This document shows, piece by piece, positions 53,528 to 62,153 of a stretch of DNA of 64,000 nt. The notes under the pieces were generated by a model. That model saw only the letters and a list, made by a program, of their open reading frames with translations, searched no databases and was not told the DNA's origin. Within the stretch, counting starts at the first letter, position 1, and the number at the start of each line of letters is the position of its first letter. The translations under genes and the position numbers were made by a program. The stretch is from contig NZ_MLQQ01000005.1 of assembly GCF_001865995.1 (NCBI RefSeq), forward strand, positions 1 to 64,000, given 5' to 3'. This DNA comes from Anaerobacillus arseniciselenatis. GTDB taxonomy: Bacteria > Bacillota > Bacilli > Bacillales > Anaerobacillaceae.

Positions 53528-54172
53528 ATGAAGAAAAAAATAAGTTACCTAGTTTTAACACTGTTATTACTCCTTGTTATTTCAGCGTGTGGACAAGCAA
53601 CTAGTGATAATATGCAAGAAGAAAATCTACAAGCAGGAACAGACACTGAAAAATCACAAACAAAAGATGAGACTAATGAGGAAGTCGAACAACCTGTCGA
53701 ATCTAATGAGGAAACTACCAAAGTTACAAATGAAGTTGAAGTTTTAAACCCTATTAACTTGTACTTCTCTGACCTAGACTTAATGAATATTTATAGGGTT
53801 AAAGTTGATACATCATTGACAAAAGATAGTGAGGGTCTTAAAGAGGCGTTACAACTTTGGATCAACGGACCAGAACCGACTAAAGATGGTTTAACAAGTC
53901 TTCTTCCAGAAGGTGTAACGGTCCAATCTGTCGAAAATATTGATGACGTCCTTCACGTTTCATTTTCAAACGAACTACAACAAGCCAATTTAGGATCTAC
54001 AGGAGAATCGTTCCTAATTCAACAAATCACCATGGTTGTAGAGCAGTTTGGCTATAACGAAGTATTTATCTTAATTGATGGTGAAATAGATACAGAGTTT
54101 TTAGGACATGTCGGCTTAGACCAAATATTTACTACAAATTCTCCTGAAGACTACGAATTATATACAAACTAA
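53528..54172 (+). CDS. GerMN domain lipoprotein
   Basis: A 214-residue lipoprotein. The signal peptide ends in the lipobox ISAC (Cys21). A low-complexity acidic linker covers about 25-75, and a GerMN domain about 78-195 (LNPINLYFSDLDLMNIYRVK; STGESFLIQQITMVVEQFGY). GerMN domains occur in the spore protein GerM and in other surface proteins; this one need not act in sporulation. GGGAAGG precedes the ATG. Confidence 0.88.
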   Translation: MKKKISYLVLTLLLLLVISACGQATSDNMQEENLQAGTDTEKSQTKDETNEEVEQPVESNEETTKVTNEVEVLNPINLYFSDLDLMNIYRVKVDTSLTKDSEGLKEALQLWINGPEPTKDGLTSLLPEGVTVQSVENIDDVLHVSFSNELQQANLGSTGESFLIQQITMVVEQFGYNEVFILIDGEIDTEFLGHVGLDQIFTTNSPEDYELYTN

Positions 54173-54210
54173 AGAAAAATCACTGAGTAATATTTCTTAT
54201 TAAGCAATGA

Positions 54211-54254
54211 AAACCTTGACCTTCCACATCTTCTGTGGGGAGCCAAGGTTTTTT
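54211..54254 (+). terminator. terminator after GerMN lipoprotein gene
   Basis: AAACCTTG-A-CCTTCCACA / TGTGGGGAG-C-CAAGGTTT followed by TTTTC. Confidence 0.9.
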
Positions 54255-54310
54255 CTATGAAAAGGTGCATCACTATTGAAAATCAACTATACTATGAGTA
54301 GTAATACTTT

Positions 54311-54426
54311 AATGAATTTCATCATTCAATATTATCGCCATTACGTATCTATATGTAGTTGCGTTAAATCGCTAGCTTCTACACATAGTTTGATATTGCT
54401 TAATGTAGGTAATTATGAAATTCACT
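54311..54426. repeat. 116-bp MITE-like element, copy B
   Basis: Same length as copy A, with most interior bases shared (ATTATCGCCATTACGTA, CTATATGTAGTTGCGTTAAA, TAGTTTGATATTGCTTA). The left end has one change (TTTCATCATT) and the right inner arm has others. It lies 47 bases before the flavin reductase-like gene. Confidence 0.85.
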
Positions 54427-54472
54427 CACTTACATACATAAAAAATATTAATTGCTTTAGGAAGGTGAAATT

Positions 54473-55030
54473 ATGCTTAAAAGTACAGATGAAACGGTAC
54501 TCCATTGTTACCCTGGATTAATTGCATTAGTTACTGCCGAGTGGAATGGAACGAAAAATATTATGGCTGCTGGCTGGCACTCATACATATCTTTTGCACC
54601 ACCTATTTACGGTGTCGCGATTGCAGAAGAACGTTTTACTCACCATTTAGTAAAAAATTCGGGCGAATTCGCTATTCAGTTTGTTCCTGCTGAATTTGCC
54701 AAATATATTGAAGGGTCCGGTAAACTGACTGGAAACGATGGCGACAAATTCGAAGCTTTAAATATCCCTTATAAAAAAGGTGAAACGATTAATTCTCCTA
54801 TTCTGACAGAAGCTTATGTCGTTTACGAATGTAAAGTGAAAGACATTCAAAAATATGGCGATCACGACTGGATCGTCGGAGATATTACGAAATTCCATAA
54901 AGATGAAACTCGCTTTGACGGATTTAGCCCTAATTGGAACAAGCTTGAAATGCCTCTTTACGTTGGTCAATCTGAGTATTTAATTGCCAATAAAGACTCG
55001 AAAAAGATCTCCATTGATTTAAAGAAGTAG
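54473..55030 (+). CDS. flavin reductase-like FMN-binding protein
   Basis: A 185-residue protein of the flavin reductase-like domain family (FMN-binding split barrel). The N-terminal PGLIALVTAEWNGTKNIMAA with SFAPPIYGVAI fits the FMN-binding strand region. The substrate is unknown. GGAAGGTG lies 6 bases before the ATG. Confidence 0.88.
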   Translation: MLKSTDETVLHCYPGLIALVTAEWNGTKNIMAAGWHSYISFAPPIYGVAIAEERFTHHLVKNSGEFAIQFVPAEFAKYIEGSGKLTGNDGDKFEALNIPYKKGETINSPILTEAYVVYECKVKDIQKYGDHDWIVGDITKFHKDETRFDGFSPNWNKLEMPLYVGQSEYLIANKDSKKISIDLKK

Positions 55031-55088
55031 TCTTTAATAACCAAATTAAACTTGCTTTTTTACGTTGCTTTTCGGGTTCTTGTAAAAA

Positions 55089-55130
55089 AATGAGCTTTAG
55101 TGACAGGCTAATTTGTCTCCAAAGCTCATT
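55089..55130 (+). terminator. terminator after flavin reductase-like gene
   Basis: AATGAGCTTT/AAAGCTCATT with a nested GACA/TGTC pair, followed by TCTCATTTTC. Confidence 0.75.
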
Positions 55131-55243
55131 TCTCATTTTCTTTATCTTAAGACCATCAAAGCCTCTAATCTATGTGTAACCATTTGAATAGTTAGGTCCA
55201 ATTCGTGCTTATTTCGTAGTGCTTTAAATACGAGACACTCAAC

Positions 55244-56656
55244 TTATTCCCCTTTAGGAATTTTAATATAAAAGCTAGTACCTTTCCCTTCTTCACTTTT
55301 CACATCTACACTACCATTATGAACTTCAACAATCTCCTTAACAATCGCTAACCCTAGACCACTGCCTCCACTTTCACGAGAACGGGACTTATCAACTCGA
55401 TAGAAGCGTTCGAAAATGTAAGGCAAATCTTCCTTTCCAATGCCGACGCCAGTATCACTAATTTCGATGATTACGTCAGTTTCCTTTTCTACAACTACTA
55501 TTTTTATCGAGCCGCCTTTTGGTGTATAGCGAATACTATTTTCAAGAATGTTGATTACTGCTTGGCCTAGTCGCTGTTGATCAATACAAACGGTAATTTC
55601 ATTATTAGTTGAAATAGCCTCACAATGAATCGATAAGTTATCCAACATAAGCTGCCTTGTAGCGACTATCGCTTCAAGCCATGGTAAAACATTAACCTTC
55701 TCTTTATGAAGGATAATTTTACCTTCTTCTAGCTTTGTAAGCTGAAATAAATCACTGACTAAATATTCCATCCTTTTTGCTTCATTATAAATAACATCTA
55801 AATTTCGACGCCACTCTTTATCATCTACCGTTGGTGCATCTTTCATAACTGCAGAGTACCCTTTAATATAAGTGATTGGTGTTCGTAAGTCATGCGAAAT
55901 ATGTGAGATAAACTGTCGTTTTGAATCACGGAAATCTTTTAATTGCTTGGTCATAACCCGAATATCTTCGGCTAATTGGCCAACTTCATCTTCACCATAA
56001 ACGGTTAGTTTTGTATCAAAATCACCTTTGGCAATTTCTCGCGTTGTCTCCCCCATTTTAATGAGTGGCATAGAAATAACTTTCGTTAAATATAGGGTTA
56101 AAGCTATTCCGATAATAAAAGCAAATAACCCCATTGAAAAAAGCAAAAAGAATAGTTGCATCTTCGCTTTTTCAAATTCACCAGTATCTTTGTCAATAAA
56201 AAATAAACCGGTTAGCTGCCCTTCTTTATATATCGGTTGATACGCCCATATGTGAGGAATATGAAAGTCAATCCCAGTATCGACATATTCTAATGTTTCA
56301 CCGCCTGTTTGATATTGATATTTCACCCACTCCTCATACTGACTCAACCACTGATCACTTATAGGATGAGAAGAATAAATCAGCTCAAAGTCTGGACTGA
56401 AATAAACTAAATGGGCATGGCGCTCGCGATTTTTTTCTATAATAAAGTATGAGATCACCTCTTCATCATAACCATTTTCAATCATTGATGTATATGCTCG
56501 TAATTCTTCATACACTTCATGTGATAAGTGTTCTTTATAAAAATTTTTAAAAAAGTGATAAGAAAATAGTACCATCGTACTAATAATCAGTAAAAGTATA
56601 AGTAAAACGAATATCGTTATTTTCTGTGACAGCCTTCGTTTCAAAAATTTTATCAT
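55244..56656 (-). CDS. sensor histidine kinase
   Basis: About 470 residues. Transmembrane helix 1 is near 15-38 and helix 2 near 165-190; the extracellular domain between them is about 125 residues. HAMP covers about 190-245. The H-box is RQFISHISHDLRTPITYIKG, the N-box ENSIRYTP, and G-boxes are ISDTGVGIG and GSGLGLAIVKEIV. It pairs with the overlapping response regulator. The start is uncertain: an ATG at 56656 has GAGGG adjacent, and a TTG at 56683 overlaps the regulator's stop. The signal is unknown. Confidence 0.9.
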   Translation of the reverse strand: MIKFLKRRLSQKITIFVLLILLLIISTMVLFSYHFFKNFYKEHLSHEVYEELRAYTSMIENGYDEEVISYFIIEKNRERHAHLVYFSPDFELIYSSHPISDQWLSQYEEWVKYQYQTGGETLEYVDTGIDFHIPHIWAYQPIYKEGQLTGLFFIDKDTGEFEKAKMQLFFLLFSMGLFAFIIGIALTLYLTKVISMPLIKMGETTREIAKGDFDTKLTVYGEDEVGQLAEDIRVMTKQLKDFRDSKRQFISHISHDLRTPITYIKGYSAVMKDAPTVDDKEWRRNLDVIYNEAKRMEYLVSDLFQLTKLEEGKIILHKEKVNVLPWLEAIVATRQLMLDNLSIHCEAISTNNEITVCIDQQRLGQAVINILENSIRYTPKGGSIKIVVVEKETDVIIEISDTGVGIGKEDLPYIFERFYRVDKSRSRESGGSGLGLAIVKEIVEVHNGSVDVKSEEGKGTSFYIKIPKGE

Positions 56657-56660
56657 CCCT

Positions 56661-57365
56661 CTAATTCTTAGACCCTTCTTCAATCATTTGATATCCAACG
56701 CCCCAAACCGTTTCAATAATTTGTTTTGTGTATCCAACTTCTTTTAACTTTTCACGAATGTTTTTAATATGTGTATCAATCGTTCGAGCATCGCCTTCGT
56801 AATAATCGTCCCATTCTAACTGAACAAGCTGCTCTCTACTGTATACTCTTCCAGGGCTTTTGGCTAGTCGAACCAACACTTTATACTCTTTTTTCGTTAA
56901 CGGAAGTGCTTGATCTTGATACGAAACTTTTAATTTATTTTCTTCAAATTTCAAACCATGTAAGATGAAATTAACGGTTTCTTTTTCATCTTCTTTTTTT
57001 GCACGTCTCATGATCGAGTGTATTCTTGCAACGAGCTCCCTCGGTTCAAATGGTTTAACGATATAGTCATCAGCACCTAGCTGTAAACCTTCAACAATCC
57101 GTTCTGTATCGCCTAATGCGGTTAATAGAATGATTGGAATATCTTTATCAATCATTTCTCGTACATTCATTAATACTTCAAATCCATCAATTGTCGGCAT
57201 CATAATATCAAGAATAATTAAATCATATTTATTGTCGATTAATTTTTGCATTGCATCATAACCTGTTTGCGCCTCATCCATCTCATATCCATAAGGTTTT
57301 AAACATACGGTTAAAAGGGTACGCATTTCTTTTTCGTCATCAACAATTAAAACTTTATAAGCCAT
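56661..57365 (-). CDS. OmpR/PhoB-type response regulator
   Basis: A 234-residue regulator. The receiver domain has Asp9/Asp10, the phosphoacceptor Asp53 in YDLIILDIMMP and Lys in YIVKPFEP. The winged-helix domain ends with RTIDTHIKNIREKLKEVG and ETVWGVGYQM. The ATG at 57365 follows AAAGGGG. Transcription continues into the kinase. Confidence 0.94.
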   Translation of the reverse strand: MAYKVLIVDDEKEMRTLLTVCLKPYGYEMDEAQTGYDAMQKLIDNKYDLIILDIMMPTIDGFEVLMNVREMIDKDIPIILLTALGDTERIVEGLQLGADDYIVKPFEPRELVARIHSIMRRAKKEDEKETVNFILHGLKFEENKLKVSYQDQALPLTKKEYKVLVRLAKSPGRVYSREQLVQLEWDDYYEGDARTIDTHIKNIREKLKEVGYTKQIIETVWGVGYQMIEEGSKN

Positions 57366-57551
57366 TCTAATCACCCCTTTTAGTAAACTTCCGATCCAAT
57401 TATTTCAGTATAATATGTTAAAATTTATATCTGCAATATCATCTTCATCACTCGAATAACCTTCATAAAATATACTATATTTTTATGAAAAAAGTGTGGA
57501 GATAAAATCGAGGAATAAGGCTATTTTAAGAAGTGCCCTATTCCCCCAATT

Positions 57552-59162
57552 TTACATCATTCTTTTTACTAGTCGCTTCACTCTTGCTTCTAATTCTGCA
57601 ACGCTAAAAGGCTTCGTTAAGTAATCGTCGGCACCTAGCTCAAGCGCTCTTACGATATCTTCTTCACTTTTTCTTCCGGTAAGCATAAGAACGATATATT
57701 TGTCCTCTTGATATTCATGCCTAAGCTTACGAAGAACTTCAAGCCCGTCCATTCCCGGCATAATACCATCTAATAAAATAAGAAACTTCCCTGGTTGTTT
57801 ATGCCAATGAGATGTAAAAAATGTTTCTCCGTCTCGAAACGATTGTAAGTCAATATCAGTCTTGCCAAAAGATAGTTTTGACAGTCGGTCTTTCACTAAT
57901 TCATGAACAACTGCACTATCATCAATAACTGCAATATGAATAGCATTCTTTTTCGCCACCGGTACTCCATGGTTTTGATCATAAATACAAACTTGATTGC
58001 GCCCATTATTTTTTGCATCGTATAGAGCGGTGTCTGCCTGTTTGACGTACTCTTCAATCTCAGTACTAGGATTATCCACTTCAACAACACCCGCCGAAAA
58101 AGTTACTGAAAAACTTTCACCTTGCTCCGAAAGAAACGAAATTGCAGAGAACTCTTTTAATAGTCGTTCAACAAAGGTTTTAGCTTCTTCCTTTTTTGTA
58201 TGCGGTAGTAATAATATAAATTCTTCCCCACCGTAGCGTATCAAATAATCAGAGCTTCTTTTATTCTTTAAAATACATTGAGCGAAGCCACTTAATACAA
58301 TATCACCGACAATATGTCCGTGTTTATCATTAACTTTCTTAAAATTGTCTAAATCTATTACTACTAGTGTTAGTGCACTTTTCTTTCTTGTTAATTCATA
58401 TAAATACCTGCTTAATTCCATCTTAAAAAACTTGCGATTAAAAGCGCCAGTTAGTTCATCAATAAGTACAGCATTACTTGCCATCTCTTTAGATTTAATT
58501 CGATTTTCTACCCTGACGAGTAACTCATCAAACTCAAAAGGTTTAACAAGATAATCTGCTGCACCCCTCTTATATCCTCTTAATCTTGTTTCTTTTGTAT
58601 CTTCTGAGCTTAAAAGAATAATCGGTATCAAATATGCTTGTGATTTTTCGAAAAGTGTATCTAATAACTCAAATCCATTTTCACCTTGTAAACCGATACC
58701 TAACAAAATACAATCCGGTTTTTGATCATAAAAAAGCTTTAACGCTTTATTTGCCGATAGTGCCGCCAATACCATATATCCTTCTTTTTCTAAGTTCGCT
58801 TTTAGAGCATTCACCGTTGTAATATCTTCATCGACAAGGAGGATTAATTTTTCATTTTCTGTAATCTTTCCAATTTTTTCCTCCTCGCGCTGTACTTCTT
58901 CATTTATAGTGTCCTTAGCAAATATAAACTGAAGAAAAGGTTGCCATTCATCTATGCCCCAAGGCCGGCTTTCAATTTCGTTTACTTGTTCTATTTTTTG
59001 TTCGGCCTCTTTAGAAATATCAACCAATCCTATTGAAGCAGCAGTTCCTTTCACCGTATGAAGGAAACGGTAAATATGCCCTTCTTCAACAAAATCTTTT
59101 AACTCCCACTGATTTAATGTCTTTTTCATCCGCTCAAAAAACATTTTTTGATATTTCTCCAT
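57552..59162 (-). CDS. HPt-REC-GGDEF-REC signalling protein
   Basis: A 536-residue cytoplasmic protein. Residues 1-85 look like an HPt domain with His35 in FLHTVKGTAASIG. Residues 105-222 are a receiver-like domain, but the phosphoacceptor is Gly155 (CILLGIGLQG) where Asp is expected. Residues 235-400 are a GGDEF diguanylate cyclase with intact GGEEF (311-315) and an RSSD inhibitory site five residues before it. Residues 408-532 are a second receiver with Asp465 in LILLDGIMPGMDG. The enzyme probably makes cyclic di-GMP, regulated by the last receiver. No cognate kinase is obvious beyond the adjacent, separately promoted two-component pair. Confidence 0.9.
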   Translation of the reverse strand: MEKYQKMFFERMKKTLNQWELKDFVEEGHIYRFLHTVKGTAASIGLVDISKEAEQKIEQVNEIESRPWGIDEWQPFLQFIFAKDTINEEVQREEEKIGKITENEKLILLVDEDITTVNALKANLEKEGYMVLAALSANKALKLFYDQKPDCILLGIGLQGENGFELLDTLFEKSQAYLIPIILLSSEDTKETRLRGYKRGAADYLVKPFEFDELLVRVENRIKSKEMASNAVLIDELTGAFNRKFFKMELSRYLYELTRKKSALTLVVIDLDNFKKVNDKHGHIVGDIVLSGFAQCILKNKRSSDYLIRYGGEEFILLLPHTKKEEAKTFVERLLKEFSAISFLSEQGESFSVTFSAGVVEVDNPSTEIEEYVKQADTALYDAKNNGRNQVCIYDQNHGVPVAKKNAIHIAVIDDSAVVHELVKDRLSKLSFGKTDIDLQSFRDGETFFTSHWHKQPGKFLILLDGIMPGMDGLEVLRKLRHEYQEDKYIVLMLTGRKSEEDIVRALELGADDYLTKPFSVAELEARVKRLVKRMM

Positions 59163-59507
59163 TTTTTCTCCCCTTATATTAATCTATATTAATTCCATCC
59201 TGCGATCTTCCTACTAATTTATATGCAAGTCGCTATAAGTCTTTTTATGTAGTCTATATACCCTATTTTTACAATAAAAAAGCGAAAAGTCTATCTCATT
59301 CGACAGTTTTTTGTAAAAATTTTATCGTTCCTCCATTTAAAATGATTTTTTAGTCACCATTAGTTTGTTATTATATATAAGAGTGAATTTTCTAAGCATG
59401 CGCTTGTCTACGATCGATCACAAAGTGAAAAGCAACTATCTTTTAGAAAAGAGCCAAACTTTTAATTAGAAGAAGGTTTGAAATGGACGAGTTAAAGGGG
59501 TAATCAC
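59163..59507. other. divergent region before modA
   Basis: A 345-base gap. At 59422-59460 it contains AAAGTGAAAAGCAACTATC and GAAAAGAGCC, a repeat shared with 18114-18146. I looked for a molybdenum cofactor riboswitch and saw none. Confidence 0.4.
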
Positions 59508-60284
59508 ATGGCAAACACACGTATTTTATTACTGATCATTGTGCTTTTATTTATAAATATTTCACTAGGTTGTGCTACAAATAATGATGTTAATGAGCGT
59601 AAACAAGAGCTTCACGTTGCTGCAGCAAGTAACTTAGTACAAGTATTTACTGAGTTAGGGCAACAATTTGAAGAAGAACACCCGATTGAATTAGTTTTTA
59701 GTTTCGGTTCTTCTGGACAGATATCAGACCAAATCATTAACGGTGCCCCATACGATATGTTCACTCCAGCCAATATCGAGTTTCTAGACCAATTAGGTAA
59801 TGAAGGTTTATTACTAGAAGAAAACTATACGACATATGCATTTGGAACGATTGGCTTTTCGACATTAAAAGAAAATGATCTCCAGGTGGATACTTTTGAA
59901 GACCTTCTTAATGACGATATTGTCAAAATCGCTATCGCTAACCCAGAGCATGCACCGTACGGCATGGCTGCGAAACAAGCACTTGAAGAAGCAGACGTAT
60001 GGGGGAAGGTAGAAGAAAAGTTAGTGTATGGAAGAAATATTTCCGATACGTTAGCATTATTACAAACGAAAAATGTCGAAGTAGCAATGATCGCTTTATC
60101 ATTAAAAGATGAAGAAACATTAACTTTTACACCGATAAACGAGCAGCTACATAAGCCTTTAAACCACTCGATTTCTATTTTAAAAAGGTCGGAGAAACAA
60201 GAAGAAGCTCAAGCTTTTATTGATTTCTTATTAAGTGAACGAGGGCAACAAACATTGGTGGAGTATGGGTATTCCCTTCCTTAA
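59508..60284 (+). CDS. modA: molybdate-binding lipoprotein
   Basis: A 258-residue ModA: signal peptide, lipobox SLGC (Cys22), then the type II binding fold beginning LHVAAASNLVQVFTELGQQF. FGSSGQISDQI and APYDMF carry the usual oxyanion-binding serines. It delivers molybdate (or tungstate) to ModB. AAAGGGG lies before the ATG. Confidence 0.94.
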   Translation: MANTRILLLIIVLLFINISLGCATNNDVNERKQELHVAAASNLVQVFTELGQQFEEEHPIELVFSFGSSGQISDQIINGAPYDMFTPANIEFLDQLGNEGLLLEENYTTYAFGTIGFSTLKENDLQVDTFEDLLNDDIVKIAIANPEHAPYGMAAKQALEEADVWGKVEEKLVYGRNISDTLALLQTKNVEVAMIALSLKDEETLTFTPINEQLHKPLNHSISILKRSEKQEEAQAFIDFLLSERGQQTLVEYGYSLP

Positions 60285-60295
60285 GGAGTTTCAAT

Positions 60296-60976
60296 ATGGA
60301 TCAAATTAATTTATTTCCATTATATTTGTCTTTAAGAGTGGCTTTAACGGCAACGGTAATTACCATTTTTATCGGACTTCCTATTGCTTATTATTTAAGT
60401 CGTTCCCGTGGTAGATTTGCGGACTTTTTAGATACAGTGATCACGTTACCGATTGTTCTTCCACCGACCGTCCTAGGTTACTACTTACTAGTACTTTTAG
60501 GTAGACAAAGTTCAATTGGTAGTTTTCTTGAAGAACGGTTTAACATTATGATCGTCTTTACACCGACGGGGGCTATTATTGCTGCTACAGTTGTCTCAAT
60601 TCCGTTTTTAATTAAGTCTGCAAAAGCAGCCTTTTTAGGAATTGATCAAAATGTTGTCAATGCTGCCCGTGTATTAGGAAGAACAGAATTAAATATCTTT
60701 TTAACGATCACCGTACCGCTTGCTTGGCGAGGGATTGCTGCCGGCATTACGTTAGGATTTGCCCGAGCATTAGGAGATTTCGGAACAACATTAATGGTCG
60801 CTGGTAGCATTCCTAACCAAACGATGACGATGCCGATCGCCATCTATGATGCGCTACTTGCAGGGAATCGTGAACTTGCAAATATACTTGTCTTTATTAT
60901 GACAGCTGTCTCCCTCCTCGTTTTATATACGATTAACCGCCTTGAAAAACGTGTGTCGAAAGGAGTGGCTAAGTAA
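60296..60976 (+). CDS. modB: molybdate ABC transporter permease
   Basis: A 226-residue permease with about five to six transmembrane helices. Conserved blocks are LPIVLPPTVLGYYLLVLLGR, the EAA-like loop AARVLGRTELNIFLTITVPL and FARALGDFGTTLMVAGSIP. It starts 11 bases after modA and its stop overlaps the modC start. Confidence 0.95.
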   Translation: MDQINLFPLYLSLRVALTATVITIFIGLPIAYYLSRSRGRFADFLDTVITLPIVLPPTVLGYYLLVLLGRQSSIGSFLEERFNIMIVFTPTGAIIAATVVSIPFLIKSAKAAFLGIDQNVVNAARVLGRTELNIFLTITVPLAWRGIAAGITLGFARALGDFGTTLMVAGSIPNQTMTMPIAIYDALLAGNRELANILVFIMTAVSLLVLYTINRLEKRVSKGVAK

Positions 60977-62016
60977 TGTTAGATGTGAATATTAATAAGG
61001 ATCTCGGTGATTTCCATTTAAATGTCGAGTTTCAAGTCGAAAGTGGGATTATCGGTATTTTAGGCCCTTCTGGCTGTGGAAAAAGTTTAACATTACAAGC
61101 GATTGCTGGTTTATTAACTCCTGATACTGGACGTATAGCGATTGGGGAACGTACTCTTTTTGATACAGAGCAAAAGGTAAATATTCCAACTCGACAACGA
61201 AATGTTGGTTATGTTTTTCAAAACTATGCTCTTTTCCCTCATCTAACTGTTGCTGAAAATATCGGATATGGTCTAAAGGGGCTACCGAAACAGGAAGTAC
61301 AAAAACAAGTAGACGATATTTTAGAAACTGTCCAACTTAAAGGGTTAGCAAAACGCTACCCTAATGAGCTATCTGGCGGACAACAACAACGGGTGGCATT
61401 AGCAAGAACTCTAGTTACAAAACCCGATATTCTACTATTAGATGAACCTTTTTCAGCATTAGATCAACATGTAAAAAAAATGCTAGAACTAGAACTTTTA
61501 GAAATTATTAAACACAATTTTTCCGGAGTCGTACTTTTTGTCACTCATAACATCGAAGAAGCTTACCGCCTATGTGATTACATTTGTTTGTATGATTGTG
61601 GTCGTAATATTCAATTTGGAAAGAAAGTGGACGTATTAAGGCAACCAGTGAATAAGGCGGCTGCCCGGATTGTTGGTTGTGAAAATATTTACGAAATCGA
61701 TTCTTATGAAGGTCACTTCGTCACTGTTGGGGGCTTACAGTTAAAAACCGCTAATACAGATGCGCAAGAAGGAAAATACGTAGGAATTCACAGCTATGAT
61801 GTTACTTTTGTTACAGATGAAAATGATTGTACGACGAATACATTTCGTTTCGATGTTAGGAACATCGTTGAAGGCATCGACCATTCAACAATTACAGTTA
61901 CGGTAGGTGACTTGATTTTCAAAGTTGACGTTCGAAAAGATAACGTTAAACAAATTACCGCAGGTGACACACTTCTCTACTTACCACCTGAAAAGATTTT
62001 CTTATTGGGTGTCTGA
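60976..62016 (+). CDS. modC: molybdate ABC transporter ATP-binding protein
   Basis: A 346-residue ATPase. Walker A is GPSGCGKSL, the signature LSGGQQQRVALARTL and Walker B ILLLDEPFSALD. A C-terminal Mop/TOBE-like regulatory domain covers about 285-345. The stop codon lies within the left arm of the terminator stem. Confidence 0.95.
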   Translation: MLDVNINKDLGDFHLNVEFQVESGIIGILGPSGCGKSLTLQAIAGLLTPDTGRIAIGERTLFDTEQKVNIPTRQRNVGYVFQNYALFPHLTVAENIGYGLKGLPKQEVQKQVDDILETVQLKGLAKRYPNELSGGQQQRVALARTLVTKPDILLLDEPFSALDQHVKKMLELELLEIIKHNFSGVVLFVTHNIEEAYRLCDYICLYDCGRNIQFGKKVDVLRQPVNKAAARIVGCENIYEIDSYEGHFVTVGGLQLKTANTDAQEGKYVGIHSYDVTFVTDENDCTTNTFRFDVRNIVEGIDHSTITVTVGDLIFKVDVRKDNVKQITAGDTLLYLPPEKIFLLGV

Positions 62017-62050
62017 CACCTTGTGATATTTTCACAAGGTGTCAGACACC
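62008..62050 (+). terminator. terminator-like hairpin after modC
   Basis: A perfect 19-bp inverted repeat GGTGTCTGACACCTTGTGA / TCACAAGGTGTCAGACACC with a 5-base loop. It has no T-run. It includes the modC stop codon and two GTGTCWGACAC boxes. Confidence 0.7.
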
Positions 62051-62092
62051 GCTCGTGGACATTTCGGCAATTTGTCCACCTGAGACGCACAC

Positions 62093-62125
62093 GAAAGCGG
62101 CCGCCTACTAAGGTCAGCCGCTTTC
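62093..62125 (-). terminator. terminator after tadC
   Basis: Stem GAAAGCGGC/GCCGCTTTC with a 15-base loop, about 30 bases after the tadC stop. On the minus strand it is followed by GTGTGCG rather than T, so the call is moderate. Confidence 0.55.
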
Positions 62126-62153
62126 TATATAATGGAAAATCACTTACTTCTTT

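Noticed and set aside
59340..59507. Molybdenum cofactor riboswitch upstream of modA
   Set aside because: I could not find the conserved Moco aptamer elements; only a common repeat is visible.
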